Shown here piece after piece: positions 1 through 6,183 of a stretch of DNA of 12,085 nt. Every line of letters starts with the position of its first letter. Position 1 is the stretch's first letter. This DNA comes from CADEDH01 sp047971245 (GTDB taxonomy: Bacteria > Actinomycetota > Acidimicrobiia > Acidimicrobiales > SZUA-35). Made by a program: the position numbers and the translations under genes. The notes beneath the pieces were generated by a model. It was not told the origin of the DNA and searched no databases. It saw only the letters and a program-made list of their open reading frames with translations. Location: assembly GCA_047971245.1 (NCBI GenBank), contig JBKDZN010000109.1:1-12085 (forward strand), given 5' to 3'.

Positions 1-1020
1 TTCGATCACGTCGGGATAGAGGGTGCCCTGGACCAGGAATCCGGCGTCCTCCAGGCCTCCGGCCGCCTCCTCGAACAGGCGGATGAACAGTTCGCCGATG
101 GTCTTGCGCTTCTCTTCCGGGTCGATCACCCCGGCCAACCGCTCGAAGTAGCGGTCGCCGGCCCGGACGTGGATCAGCTCGATCCCCTGGTGGCGTTGGA
201 AGGTGTCGACCACCTGTTCGGATTCGTTCAGCCGCATCAGGCCGGTGTCGACGTAGACGCAGGTGAGGGCGGGTCCGACGGCCCGGTGGACGAGGGCGGC
301 GGCGACCGCCGAGTCGACCCCGCCGGACAGGCCACAGATGGCCCGACCGTCACCGACCTGGTCGCGGATGGCGGCCACGGATCCGTCGATGATGGACTCC
401 ATGGTCCACGACGGCTCGCAGCCGGCCAGGTCGATCAGGAACCGGCGGAGCTGCTCGAACCCGTGCTCGGTGTGCACCACCTCGGGGTGATGCTGCATGC
501 CCCAGATCCGCCGGCTCGGACTCTCCAGTACGGCCACCGGCGAGTTGGCGGTGTGGGCGGTGGCCACGAACTCGGGCGGTACCACCGACACGGCGTCGAA
601 GTGGCTCATCCACACCGTGGACGGTCCGGCGCCGGTGTCGATGAGGCCGGAGGCGACCCCGGCCGCGGGCACCAGTGTGGTCCGTCCGTACTCACCCCGC
701 TCGTTGCGGCTCACCGTGCCGCCCAACTGGTGGGCGATCAGCTGGGCGCCGTAGCAGATCCCGAGGATGGGGATCCCCAACTCGTAGACGTCGGGGTCGA
801 GCCGGGGAGCGCCCTCCACGTGCACACTCTTCGGGCCGCCGGACAGGATGATGGCGGCCGGGGCCCGGCGCCGGACCTCCGGCGCGGTGATGGTGTGGGA
901 CACGATCTCGGAGTAGACCTGGTGTTCCCGGACCCGGCGGGCGATCAGCTGGGCGTACTGGGCGCCGAAGTCGACGACCAGGACCACCTGGTCGGGGGTG
1001 GGGGCGGCGCCGGCGCTCAT
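1..1020 (-). CDS. guaA: GMP synthase (glutamine-hydrolysing), C-terminus cut off by window edge
   Basis: This enzyme makes GMP from XMP, ATP and glutamine in the cytoplasm, the last step of de novo guanine nucleotide synthesis. The 340 visible codons cover the N-terminal class I glutamine amidotransferase domain: GICYGAQ with nucleophile Cys89, and the GMQHHPE segment supplying His178 and Glu180. They continue into the ATP-pyrophosphatase domain, with P-loop SGGVDS at residues 232-237. The last visible residues, QGTLYPDVIE, are a conserved segment of that domain. The substrate-binding and dimerisation C-terminus lies outside the window. The frame has no stop through position 1. The ATG at 1018-1020 overlaps the guaB3 stop codon as ATGA, so the two are almost certainly cotranscribed and translationally coupled. 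Alanine replaces the more usual Met or Met-like residue after CYG. The identification is firm. Confidence 0.97.
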   Translation of the reverse strand, partial: MSAGAAPTPDQVVLVVDFGAQYAQLIARRVREHQVYSEIVSHTITAPEVRRRAPAAIILSGGPKSVHVEGAPRLDPDVYELGIPILGICYGAQLIAHQLGGTVSRNERGEYGRTTLVPAAGVASGLIDTGAGPSTVWMSHFDAVSVVPPEFVATAHTANSPVAVLESPSRRIWGMQHHPEVVHTEHGFEQLRRFLIDLAGCEPSWTMESIIDGSVAAIRDQVGDGRAICGLSGGVDSAVAAALVHRAVGPALTCVYVDTGLMRLNESEQVVDTFQRHQGIELIHVRAGDRYFERLAGVIDPEEKRKTIGELFIRLFEEAAGGLEDAGFLVQGTLYPDVIE

Positions 1021-2132
1021 CGATCGCTCACGATCACGACCTCGGCCTTCTGCAGTTCCTTGATCGTCTCGTAGCCGAGGATCCCCATCGCCTTGCGGAG
1101 CCCACCCATGATGTTGAGCCGGCCGTCGGGTTGTTCGGCCGGGCCGAGCAGGAGTTGTTCGAGGGGGGCGATCCGTTCCACCGGGATCCGGCGGCCCTGG
1201 GGCAGGGTCGGGTGGGTCACCGACGACGACCAGTGCCAGCCCCGGCCCGGGGCCTCGGTGGCCGCCGCGAGGGCGGAGCCGATCATCACCGCGTCGGCCC
1301 CGCAGGCGATGGCCTTGGCGATCTGGCCCCCGGTGCGGAACCCTCCATCCGCGATGACCTGGACGTAGACGCCGGTCTCGTCGAGGTGCCGCATGCGGGC
1401 CGCCCGCACGTCGGCGATCGCGGTGGCCATGGCCGAACCGACCCCGATGACGTCCTGGGTGGTGGCGGTGGATCCCCCGTCGACCCCGACGAGGACTCCG
1501 GCGGCCCCGGTCCGCATCAGGTGAAGGGCGGCCAGGTAGCTGACGCAGCCCCCCACGATGACCGGGGTCTCCAGCTGGCGGACGAACTCCTTGAGGTTGA
1601 GCACCTCGGTGCCGGGACCGCCGATGTGTTCGGCGGAGATGACGGTGCCCCGGATCAGGAGCAGATCGAGCTCGGCCGACAGCAGGGTGTTGGCGAGCGA
1701 GGCCACATGGCGAGGGGAGACGGCGCCGGCGGCGATCACCCCGCCGGCGTGGATCTCGGCGATCCGGGCCTTGATCAGCTCGGGGTCGATCGGGGTGGCG
1801 TACAGCTCCCGGAGCCGGGCCAGGCCGGCCTCGTCGTCGAGATCGGCCAGCTCGACCAGCTTGTGCTCGGCGTCGTGATGACGGGTCCACAGACCTTCCA
1901 GATCGAGCACCGCAAGGCCGCCGAGCCGACCGATCTGGATGGCGACGGCCGGGCTGGTGACCGAGTCCATGGCCGAGGCGATGAAGGGCAGGTCGAGGCG
2001 GTAGGCGTCGATCTGGCACGACAGGTCGACGAGTTTGGCGTCCCGGGTCCGCCGGTCGGGCAGCAGCCGGAGCTCTTCGAGCCCGTAGGTCCGTCGACCG
2101 GTCTTGCCCATTCCGATCTCGATGGTGGCCAC
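1017..2132 (-). CDS. guaB3: GuaB3 family IMP dehydrogenase-related protein
   Basis: This 371-residue TIM-barrel protein belongs to the IMP dehydrogenase/GMP reductase superfamily. It has the length of GuaB3 proteins and lacks the CBS pair of full GuaB. Family signs are the start IGMGKTGRRTY, the phosphate-site segment IADGGFRTGGQIAKAIACGADAV (residues about 260-282) and the C-terminal GGLRKAMG. The loop that carries the catalytic cysteine in IMP dehydrogenase (GSICTT) reads GSTATT here, with Ala223 at the cysteine position and Gln226 where Arg is common. Classical IMP oxidation through a thioimidate is therefore unlikely. The mycobacterial GuaB3 that I recall also lacks this cysteine. The start is GTG, with GGAGGA at 2141-2146 eight bases upstream. 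It overlaps guaA by four bases, so a role linked to guanine nucleotides is likely, but the actual reaction is unknown. Confidence 0.93.
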   Translation of the reverse strand: MATIEIGMGKTGRRTYGLEELRLLPDRRTRDAKLVDLSCQIDAYRLDLPFIASAMDSVTSPAVAIQIGRLGGLAVLDLEGLWTRHHDAEHKLVELADLDDEAGLARLRELYATPIDPELIKARIAEIHAGGVIAAGAVSPRHVASLANTLLSAELDLLLIRGTVISAEHIGGPGTEVLNLKEFVRQLETPVIVGGCVSYLAALHLMRTGAAGVLVGVDGGSTATTQDVIGVGSAMATAIADVRAARMRHLDETGVYVQVIADGGFRTGGQIAKAIACGADAVMIGSALAAATEAPGRGWHWSSSVTHPTLPQGRRIPVERIAPLEQLLLGPAEQPDGRLNIMGGLRKAMGILGYETIKELQKAEVVIVSDR

Positions 2133-2140
2133 GGCAGCTC

Positions 2141-2146
2141 TCCTCC
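2141..2146 (-). promoter_or_regulatory. Ribosome binding site of guaB3
   Basis: GGAGGA on the minus strand, eight bases before the GTG at 2130-2132. It fixes GTG as the start. The next ATG in frame is codon 8, inside the conserved IGMGKTGRRTY segment, so it is too late. Confidence 0.75.
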
Positions 2147-2178
2147 CGGGCCCAACCCCGCTCGGCGACGAAACGATC

Positions 2179-2184
2179 AGGCTA
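2179..2184 (-). promoter_or_regulatory. Possible -10 element of the guaB3-guaA operon
   Basis: TAGCCT (TANNNT form) on the minus strand in the 108-base gap between the glycosylase stop and guaB3. It would give a leader of about 40 bases that includes the Shine-Dalgarno site. I see no good -35 box. The same TAGCCTGA octamer occurs before the small gene at 3433-3588. This is a weak inference. Confidence 0.3.
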
Positions 2185-2240
2185 ACGGTCCGGGGCCACG
2201 CACAGGGGTCATTCGGCCCCGGAGGCGGTCGGGCCGACCG

Positions 2241-3419
2241 TCACACCAGGCCGGCCAGGGTGGGGGCCAGATCCCCCCGGGGTTCGATCTCGATGGTGCC
2301 GAGGTCGAGCCAGGTGGCCATCTCCGCCAGCGCGGCCACCAGTTCGGGACCCACCCGGCCGGCGTCCCGTCCCGACTCGAGGTAGCTGCCCCGTACCAGC
2401 AGCCGGCCCCGTTTGCGGTCGGCCTTCAGGTCGACCCGGGCGGCCAGGTCGTCGTCGAGCAGGAACGGGAGCACGTAGTCGCCGTGTACCCGCTGATCGG
2501 CGGGAACGTAGATCTCGATCCGGTAGCGAAAGCCGAACAGCCGCTCGGCCCGGGGGCGGAACCAGACGACGGGGTCGAACGGGCTGAGCAGGGCCCGGGC
2601 CCGGACCCGTCGGGGCCGGGCCGCTTCGGCGTGGAGGTAGGCGGGTTCGGCCCAGCCGGCCACCGCCACCGGTTGCAGCTCGCCCGAGGCGACCAGGGCA
2701 TCGATGGCCGGGCGGGCGGCGCCCATCCGGATCCGGAAGTAGTCGGCCATATCGTGGGCGGTGCCGATCCCGTGGCTGCGGGCCGCGATGCGGATCAGGT
2801 CGACCCTGGCCGCCCCGGCGTCGAGGTCGGGGGCGGCGAGGGCATCGGCCTCGATGACCCGGTCGGGCAGGTCGTAGGCGATCACGAACCCGGGGAGCCG
2901 TTGGGCGATGGCCAGGCGACCGCTGCGGTACAGGTGTTCGAGGGCGATCTTGCCGTCGGAGTAGCCCCACCACGGACCGGTCCGTTCCCCGGCCTCGGAC
3001 AGGTCGCTCACCGTCAACGGGCCGCGGTCGGCCACCTCGGCCTCCACGGCGTCGATGTAGCCGGGATGGTCGGCTTCGAGCTGCTGGGCCCGTTTCCAGC
3101 GGGTCACGCCCATCCGGTGCCGGAGATGGGGGTGGAGCCGTTGGGGGGCGATGGCGGCTTCGTGGGCCAGGAACTCGAAGTGCTCGCCGGATCGGTACAG
3201 GTAGCGGTCGAGGGCGTCCCGGTCGTACGGGCCGAGCCGGGCCAGGACGGGGAGGTAGTGACTCCGGCACAGCACCGTCACCGAGTCGAGCTGGAGGACG
3301 GCCATCCGGTCCATGACCCGGCGGAAGTGCCGGACGGTGACCCGCCCGGTCGGGCGCCGATCGGTGAAGCCCTGGGCGGCGAGCGCGATCCGTCGGGCCG
3401 ACGCTGCGGAGACGCTCAC
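2241..3419 (-). CDS. YcaQ/AlkX-like winged-helix DNA glycosylase (HTH_42 family)
   Basis: A 392-residue cytoplasmic protein of the family that includes E. coli YcaQ (AlkX) and Streptomyces AlkZ, DNA glycosylases that unhook alkylated bases and interstrand crosslinks. The N-terminal part has ARRIALAAQGF, then LQLDSVTVLCRSHYLPVLARLGPYD. The active-site motif Gln-hydrophobic-Asp is present as Gln43-Leu44-Asp45, the YcaQ form rather than the AlkZ form (Gln-x-Gln). Further family segments are GEHFEFLAHEAAIAP and, near the C-terminus, SPFDPVVWFRPRAERLFGFRYRIEIYVPADQR. Length is normal. The start is taken as GTG at 3417-3419, because SVSAASARRIALAAQG matches the family N-terminus. There is no clear Shine-Dalgarno sequence. 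It lies 13 bases after a small gene and is probably translated from the same message. The natural substrate cannot be read from the sequence. Confidence 0.88.
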   Translation of the reverse strand: MSVSAASARRIALAAQGFTDRRPTGRVTVRHFRRVMDRMAVLQLDSVTVLCRSHYLPVLARLGPYDRDALDRYLYRSGEHFEFLAHEAAIAPQRLHPHLRHRMGVTRWKRAQQLEADHPGYIDAVEAEVADRGPLTVSDLSEAGERTGPWWGYSDGKIALEHLYRSGRLAIAQRLPGFVIAYDLPDRVIEADALAAPDLDAGAARVDLIRIAARSHGIGTAHDMADYFRIRMGAARPAIDALVASGELQPVAVAGWAEPAYLHAEAARPRRVRARALLSPFDPVVWFRPRAERLFGFRYRIEIYVPADQRVHGDYVLPFLLDDDLAARVDLKADRKRGRLLVRGSYLESGRDAGRVGPELVAALAEMATWLDLGTIEIEPRGDLAPTLAGLV

Positions 3420-3432
3420 CCGTTGGTGCCGG

Positions 3433-3588
3433 TCAGACCGTCGGCCGGGCCGCGGCCAGCTCTTCCAGCAGTTCCTTCATCCCCCCGTGCTTGAGTTCCT
3501 TGAGCACGGTGCCGGGCGTGGTGTCGCCTCGCTCCCACTCCATCCAGTGGGCGAGCAGCTTGGTGGGATCGGGAGGTGGCCTGTCCAT
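3433..3588 (-). CDS. Small conserved-looking hypothetical protein (51 aa)
   Basis: This 51-residue reading frame begins MDRPPPDPTKLLAHWMEWERG and continues into a mixed-charge helix with KELKHGGMKELLEELAAA. It has a Pro-rich start, an Ala/Trp/Glu-rich amphipathic helix and no signal peptide or membrane segment. It resembles a short DPxxLLxxWxEWERGxxxPGxxLxxLKxxGLxxLL type of protein that I associate with actinobacteria, but I know no function. TAGCCT lies eight bases before the ATG and there is no Shine-Dalgarno sequence, which fits a leaderless message. It ends 13 bases before the YcaQ-like gene, so the two probably form an operon. The third-position GC bias and sensible protein composition support it as real. 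Confidence 0.7.
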   Translation of the reverse strand: MDRPPPDPTKLLAHWMEWERGDTTPGTVLKELKHGGMKELLEELAAARPTV

Positions 3589-3596
3589 CGGGGTTC

Positions 3597-3602
3597 AGGC
3601 TA
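3597..3602 (-). promoter_or_regulatory. -10-like element, leaderless start of the 51-aa gene
   Basis: TAGCCT on the minus strand ends eight bases before the ATG at 3586-3588. That spacing would put the transcription start on or next to the A of the start codon. No -35 box is evident. Confidence 0.4.
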
Positions 3603-3646
3603 CCGGCCCGGAGATCATGGCCGGTCCGGGGCAGCACGGGCTGGGG

Positions 3647-3652
3647 CATGAT
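3647..3652 (+). promoter_or_regulatory. -10-like element that supports the GTG start at 3659
   Basis: CATGAT is followed by six bases and then GTG at 3659-3661, the spacing expected of a leaderless transcript. The same hexamer with the same spacing precedes the HNH gene at 9905. It is the main reason for choosing GTG 3659 over ATG 3617. Confidence 0.35.
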
Positions 3653-3658
3653 GGGGCG

Positions 3659-4438
3659 GTGTTCCGCGACTTCCTTTCCCGGATCTCCCGTACCGGACCG
3701 TCCCGGACGACGGGTCTGCCGACGTCCGGCAACGGGGCGTCGTCGATGCATCTGCTGTGGGAGGTCCCACCGGTGGCCCTGACCTCGGCCGAGGTGACGA
3801 TCGAGGTCATCGAGCCGCCCCGGGTGCCGAGGCTGTATTTCTGGGCCCTCCAGGTGAGCTTCACCTCCCGGTCGGGGATCCCCCGGGGTGCCGCCCACAT
3901 GGGGTTGCAGTACCACCCCGAGTACCCGGGAGGTGGTGCGGTCAACTGGGGCGGCTACGGCCCGGACGGTCGGGAGCTGACCGGGTCGGGCTCGGCGTTG
4001 CCCTCCGCGCTCGACAATGCCAACACCCGCACCTACGCGTGGCGGCCCGGTGCTCGGTACCGCTACCGGGTCGACCGATCACCCGACCGGGGGTGGCGGG
4101 CCACAGTCACCGACCTGGAGCACGGGGGGTCGACCACGATCCGGGACCTCTGGGTGGACGCCGACACCCTGGCCTCTCCGATGGTGTGGACCGAGGCGTT
4201 CGCCCGGTGCGACGACCCAACGGTGGCGGTGCGGTGGACTGACCCGACGGTCACCACCGCCGACGGCGCCGTTCACCTCGTCACCGACGCCCGGGTCAAC
4301 TACCAGAGCTATGCCGACGGCGGTTGTACCAACACCTGTTGTTCCTCCGCCGGCGACGGAGCCGGCCCGGGTTGGGAGCAGCGCACCGGCGTCGACCGTG
4401 CGGTGCGGGTGGGGACCCGCCTCCACGTGGCCGGCTGA
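3659..4438 (+). CDS. Hypothetical beta-rich protein, unknown function
   Basis: A 259-residue protein with no family I can name firmly. It has no signal peptide or membrane segment. The composition suggests a beta sandwich: aromatic and Gly-rich strands such as RLYFWALQVSF (59-69), AAHMGLQYHPEYPGGGAVNWGGYG (78-101), the YAWRPGARYRYRV stretch (126-138), a WRATVTDL segment and MVWTEAFARCDDPTVAVRW (175-193). Near the end DARVNYQSYADGGCTNTCC (210-228) holds three of its four cysteines, with Cys184 the other, so a metal site or disulfides are possible. The fold resembles a jelly-roll or lectin-like module, but that is inference. The start is uncertain. ATG 3617 has GGAG only three bases away, too close. 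GTG 3659 has a leaderless-type CATGAT. It is divergent from the small gene and glycosylase. Confidence 0.72.
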   Translation: MFRDFLSRISRTGPSRTTGLPTSGNGASSMHLLWEVPPVALTSAEVTIEVIEPPRVPRLYFWALQVSFTSRSGIPRGAAHMGLQYHPEYPGGGAVNWGGYGPDGRELTGSGSALPSALDNANTRTYAWRPGARYRYRVDRSPDRGWRATVTDLEHGGSTTIRDLWVDADTLASPMVWTEAFARCDDPTVAVRWTDPTVTTADGAVHLVTDARVNYQSYADGGCTNTCCSSAGDGAGPGWEQRTGVDRAVRVGTRLHVAG

Positions 4439-4446
4439 GCCCCAGG

Positions 4447-4464
4447 CCCGGCGGAGCCTCCGGG
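4447..4464 (+). terminator. Weak hairpin after the hypothetical gene
   Basis: CCCGG at 4447-4451 and CCGGG at 4460-4464 form a 5-bp stem with an 8-base loop, starting eight bases after the stop codon. There is no T-tract. In such GC-rich sequence this could be chance. Confidence 0.25.
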
Positions 4465-4535
4465 CGACCCGCCGGGGGCGGGGTCCGGCCAGGCAGAAAA
4501 GTTGCGGTTCGGGCGCGCCGGGGGGAGAGCTGCCC

Positions 4536-4541
4536 TAATGT
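4536..4541 (+). promoter_or_regulatory. Possible -10 element of the sulfatase gene
   Basis: TAATGT (TANNNT form) stands in the 156-base gap before the sulfatase. It is one of the few AT-rich spots there and would give a leader of about 47 bases carrying the Shine-Dalgarno site. No convincing -35 box at 17-18 bases. Confidence 0.3.
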
Positions 4542-4582
4542 CCGGGTTCACGTGACCGGCGAACCCGACCGGCTCCCACCCC

Positions 4583-4588
4583 AGGAGG
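4583..4588 (+). promoter_or_regulatory. Ribosome binding site of the sulfatase gene
   Basis: AGGAGG, six bases before ATG 4595, a near-perfect Shine-Dalgarno site that fixes the start. Confidence 0.85.
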
Positions 4589-4594
4589 ACATCG

Positions 4595-6040
4595 ATGCCC
4601 GACAAGCCGAACATTCTCGTCATCATGGGAGACGACATCGGGTGGTTCAATCTGAGCGCCGTCAACCACGGGGTGATGGGCTACCAGACCCCCAACATCG
4701 ACCGTATCGCCCACGAGGGCGCCATGTTCACCGACGCCTACGGCCAGCAGAGCTGCACGGCCGGCCGGGCGGCGTTCATCACCGGTCAGTGCCCCCGGCG
4801 GACCGGGCTGTTGAAGATCGGGATGCCCCACAGCCCGGGCGGTATCAGCGACGAGGATCCGACCATCGGTGACCTGCTGCAGGACGAGGGCTACTTCTGT
4901 GGGCAGTTCGGGAAGAACCATGTGGGCGACCACGACCACCAGCTCCCCACGGTGCACGGCTTCGACGAGTTCTTCGGGAACCTCTACCACCTGAACTCCG
5001 AGGAGGAGCCCTGGAACGCGGACTTCCCCGCCGATCCCGATTTCCACGCGGCGTACGGTCCCCGGGGGGTGCTCCGCTCCAAGGCGGACGGCAAGGGCGG
5101 CCAGACGGTGGAGGACACCGGCCCGCTCGACCCCAAGCGCATGGAGACGGTCGACGAGGAGTTCCTCGACGCCTCGCTCGATTTCATGGAACGGGCGGTG
5201 GCCGAGGACCGGCCGTTCCTGTGCTACTTCAACTCGACCCGGATGCACATCTTCACCCACCTGAAACCGGAGTCGAAGGGGAAGACCGGGTTGGGGGTCG
5301 AGGCCGACGGGATGGTCGAGCACGACGGCCATGTGGGGGTCCTGCTCGACAAGCTGACCGAGCTCGGCATCGACGACAACACGATCGTGATCTACACCAC
5401 CGACAACGGGGCGGAGAAGTTCGGTTGGCCCGACGGGGGGACCTCGCCGTTCCGGGGGGAGAAGGCCACCACCTGGGAGGGTGGGTTCCGGATCCCGCTG
5501 TTCATCCGCTGGCCCGGGAACATCGAACCGAACCAGGTCTTCAACGACATGATCTCGCTCGAGGACCTGGTGCCGACCCTGCTCGCTGCGGCCGGGAACG
5601 CCACGGTCAAAGAAGACCTCAAGAAGGGCCGCGAGGCCAACGGCAAGCACTTCAAGGTCCATCTCGACGGCTACAACATGTTGCCGGCACTGCGCGGCGA
5701 GGTCGACGAATGGCCGCGTAACGAGTTCTTCTATTTCGTCGACGACGGCTCCCTCGGGGCGGTTCGCTACAAACGGTTCAAGGCCAATCTGAGCGGCCAG
5801 GTGGCCGACGGGTTCAGTGCCTGGCTCGACCCCCAGCACCCCTACAAGGCACCGATCCTGATCGACCTTCGGGCCGACCCGTTCGAGACCGCACCCGACA
5901 TCGGGGCCGGCTACACCGAGTGGCTGGTCCGCCGGATGTACGTGTTCGCGCCGATGAAGGACATCATCGCCGAGTTCGCCGAGACCTTCAAAGAGTTCCC
6001 ACCCCGCCAGACCCTCGAGAGCTTCGTTCCCAAGCAGTGA
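4595..6040 (+). CDS. Type I sulfatase (arylsulfatase-like), CxAxR class
   Basis: A 481-residue alkaline-phosphatase-fold sulfatase that would hydrolyse a sulfate ester. The N-terminus NILVIMGDDIG supplies metal ligands Asp13 and Asp14. The modification site is SCTAGRAAFITG. Cys54 would be oxidised to formylglycine, and alanine replaces proline of the classical CxPxR. Further active-site segments are GKNHVGDH (Lys107, His109), STRMH (His218), TTDNGAEKFGWPDGG (Asp270, Asn271) and FRGEKATTWEGG (Lys290). There is no signal peptide, so the enzyme should be cytoplasmic. Length is normal to slightly short. No formylglycine-generating enzyme or transporter lies in this window, so maturation depends on a gene elsewhere. 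The start follows AGGAGG by six bases. The end of the gene is duplicated (see 6019-6058). Substrate unknown: aryl sulfate and other small sulfate esters are options. Confidence 0.93.
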   Translation: MPDKPNILVIMGDDIGWFNLSAVNHGVMGYQTPNIDRIAHEGAMFTDAYGQQSCTAGRAAFITGQCPRRTGLLKIGMPHSPGGISDEDPTIGDLLQDEGYFCGQFGKNHVGDHDHQLPTVHGFDEFFGNLYHLNSEEEPWNADFPADPDFHAAYGPRGVLRSKADGKGGQTVEDTGPLDPKRMETVDEEFLDASLDFMERAVAEDRPFLCYFNSTRMHIFTHLKPESKGKTGLGVEADGMVEHDGHVGVLLDKLTELGIDDNTIVIYTTDNGAEKFGWPDGGTSPFRGEKATTWEGGFRIPLFIRWPGNIEPNQVFNDMISLEDLVPTLLAAAGNATVKEDLKKGREANGKHFKVHLDGYNMLPALRGEVDEWPRNEFFYFVDDGSLGAVRYKRFKANLSGQVADGFSAWLDPQHPYKAPILIDLRADPFETAPDIGAGYTEWLVRRMYVFAPMKDIIAEFAETFKEFPPRQTLESFVPKQ

Positions 6041-6058
6041 GCTTCGTCCCCAAGCAGT
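6019..6058 (+). repeat. 20-bp tandem duplication across the sulfatase stop codon
   Basis: GAGCTTCGTTCCCAAGCAGT (6019-6038) is followed directly by GAGCTTCGTCCCCAAGCAGT (6039-6058), with one mismatch. The first copy encodes the end SFVPKQ, and its TGA stop is formed at the junction. The second copy lies just outside the gene. It looks like recent replication slippage. Confidence 0.9.
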
Positions 6059-6088
6059 TCGTCCGCGGACAGTTCGTCCGCGGACAGT
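6059..6088 (+). repeat. 15-bp perfect tandem duplication containing a palindrome
   Basis: TCGTCCGCGGACAGT occurs twice in a row (6059-6073 and 6074-6088). Each copy contains the 10-bp perfect palindrome GTCCGCGGAC, so the duplication creates a hairpin-forming pair. Confidence 0.9.
6061..6085. terminator. Candidate bidirectional terminator hairpin (sulfatase side)
   Basis: The two GTCCGCGGAC copies (6061-6070 and 6076-6085) pair perfectly over 10 bp around the loop AGTTC. The hairpin lies 20 bases after the sulfatase stop, between convergent genes. It has no T-tract, so it is not a classical intrinsic terminator. Each palindrome could also fold alone or bind a dimeric protein. Confidence 0.5.
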
Positions 6089-6131
6089 AGGGTCCGACTC
6101 CTGATCTCAACCCGACCGGTCAGCCGTTGGG

Positions 6132-6159
6132 CCGGCGCGGTGCCTGCGCACCGTGCCGG
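6132..6159. terminator. Candidate terminator hairpin (ilvD side)
   Basis: Positions 6132-6143 pair with 6148-6159 over 12 positions, eleven Watson-Crick and one G-T, around the loop CTGC. It begins 24 bases after the ilvD stop on the minus strand. No T-tract follows on either strand. Confidence 0.5.
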
Positions 6160-6183
6160 CCGCGGCGGCCCCGCCGAAGTCAC

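Noticed and set aside
1131..3494. A 787-codon plus-strand open frame opposite guaB3 and the glycosylase gene
   Set aside because: It is antisense to two well-recognised genes, is made of Gly/Asp/Pro/Arg runs with no domain, and arises because high GC removes stops.
3491..3658. Earlier starts of the beta-rich hypothetical protein (GTG/ATG at 3491 or 3617)
   Set aside because: 3491 would overlap the divergent small gene, and the ATG at 3617 has its GGAG only three bases away. GTG 3659 has a leaderless-type element, though this is not certain.
4535..5839. A 434-codon minus-strand open frame opposite the sulfatase
   Set aside because: Low-complexity Val/Gly/Glu-rich product, opposite a gene with clear active-site motifs.
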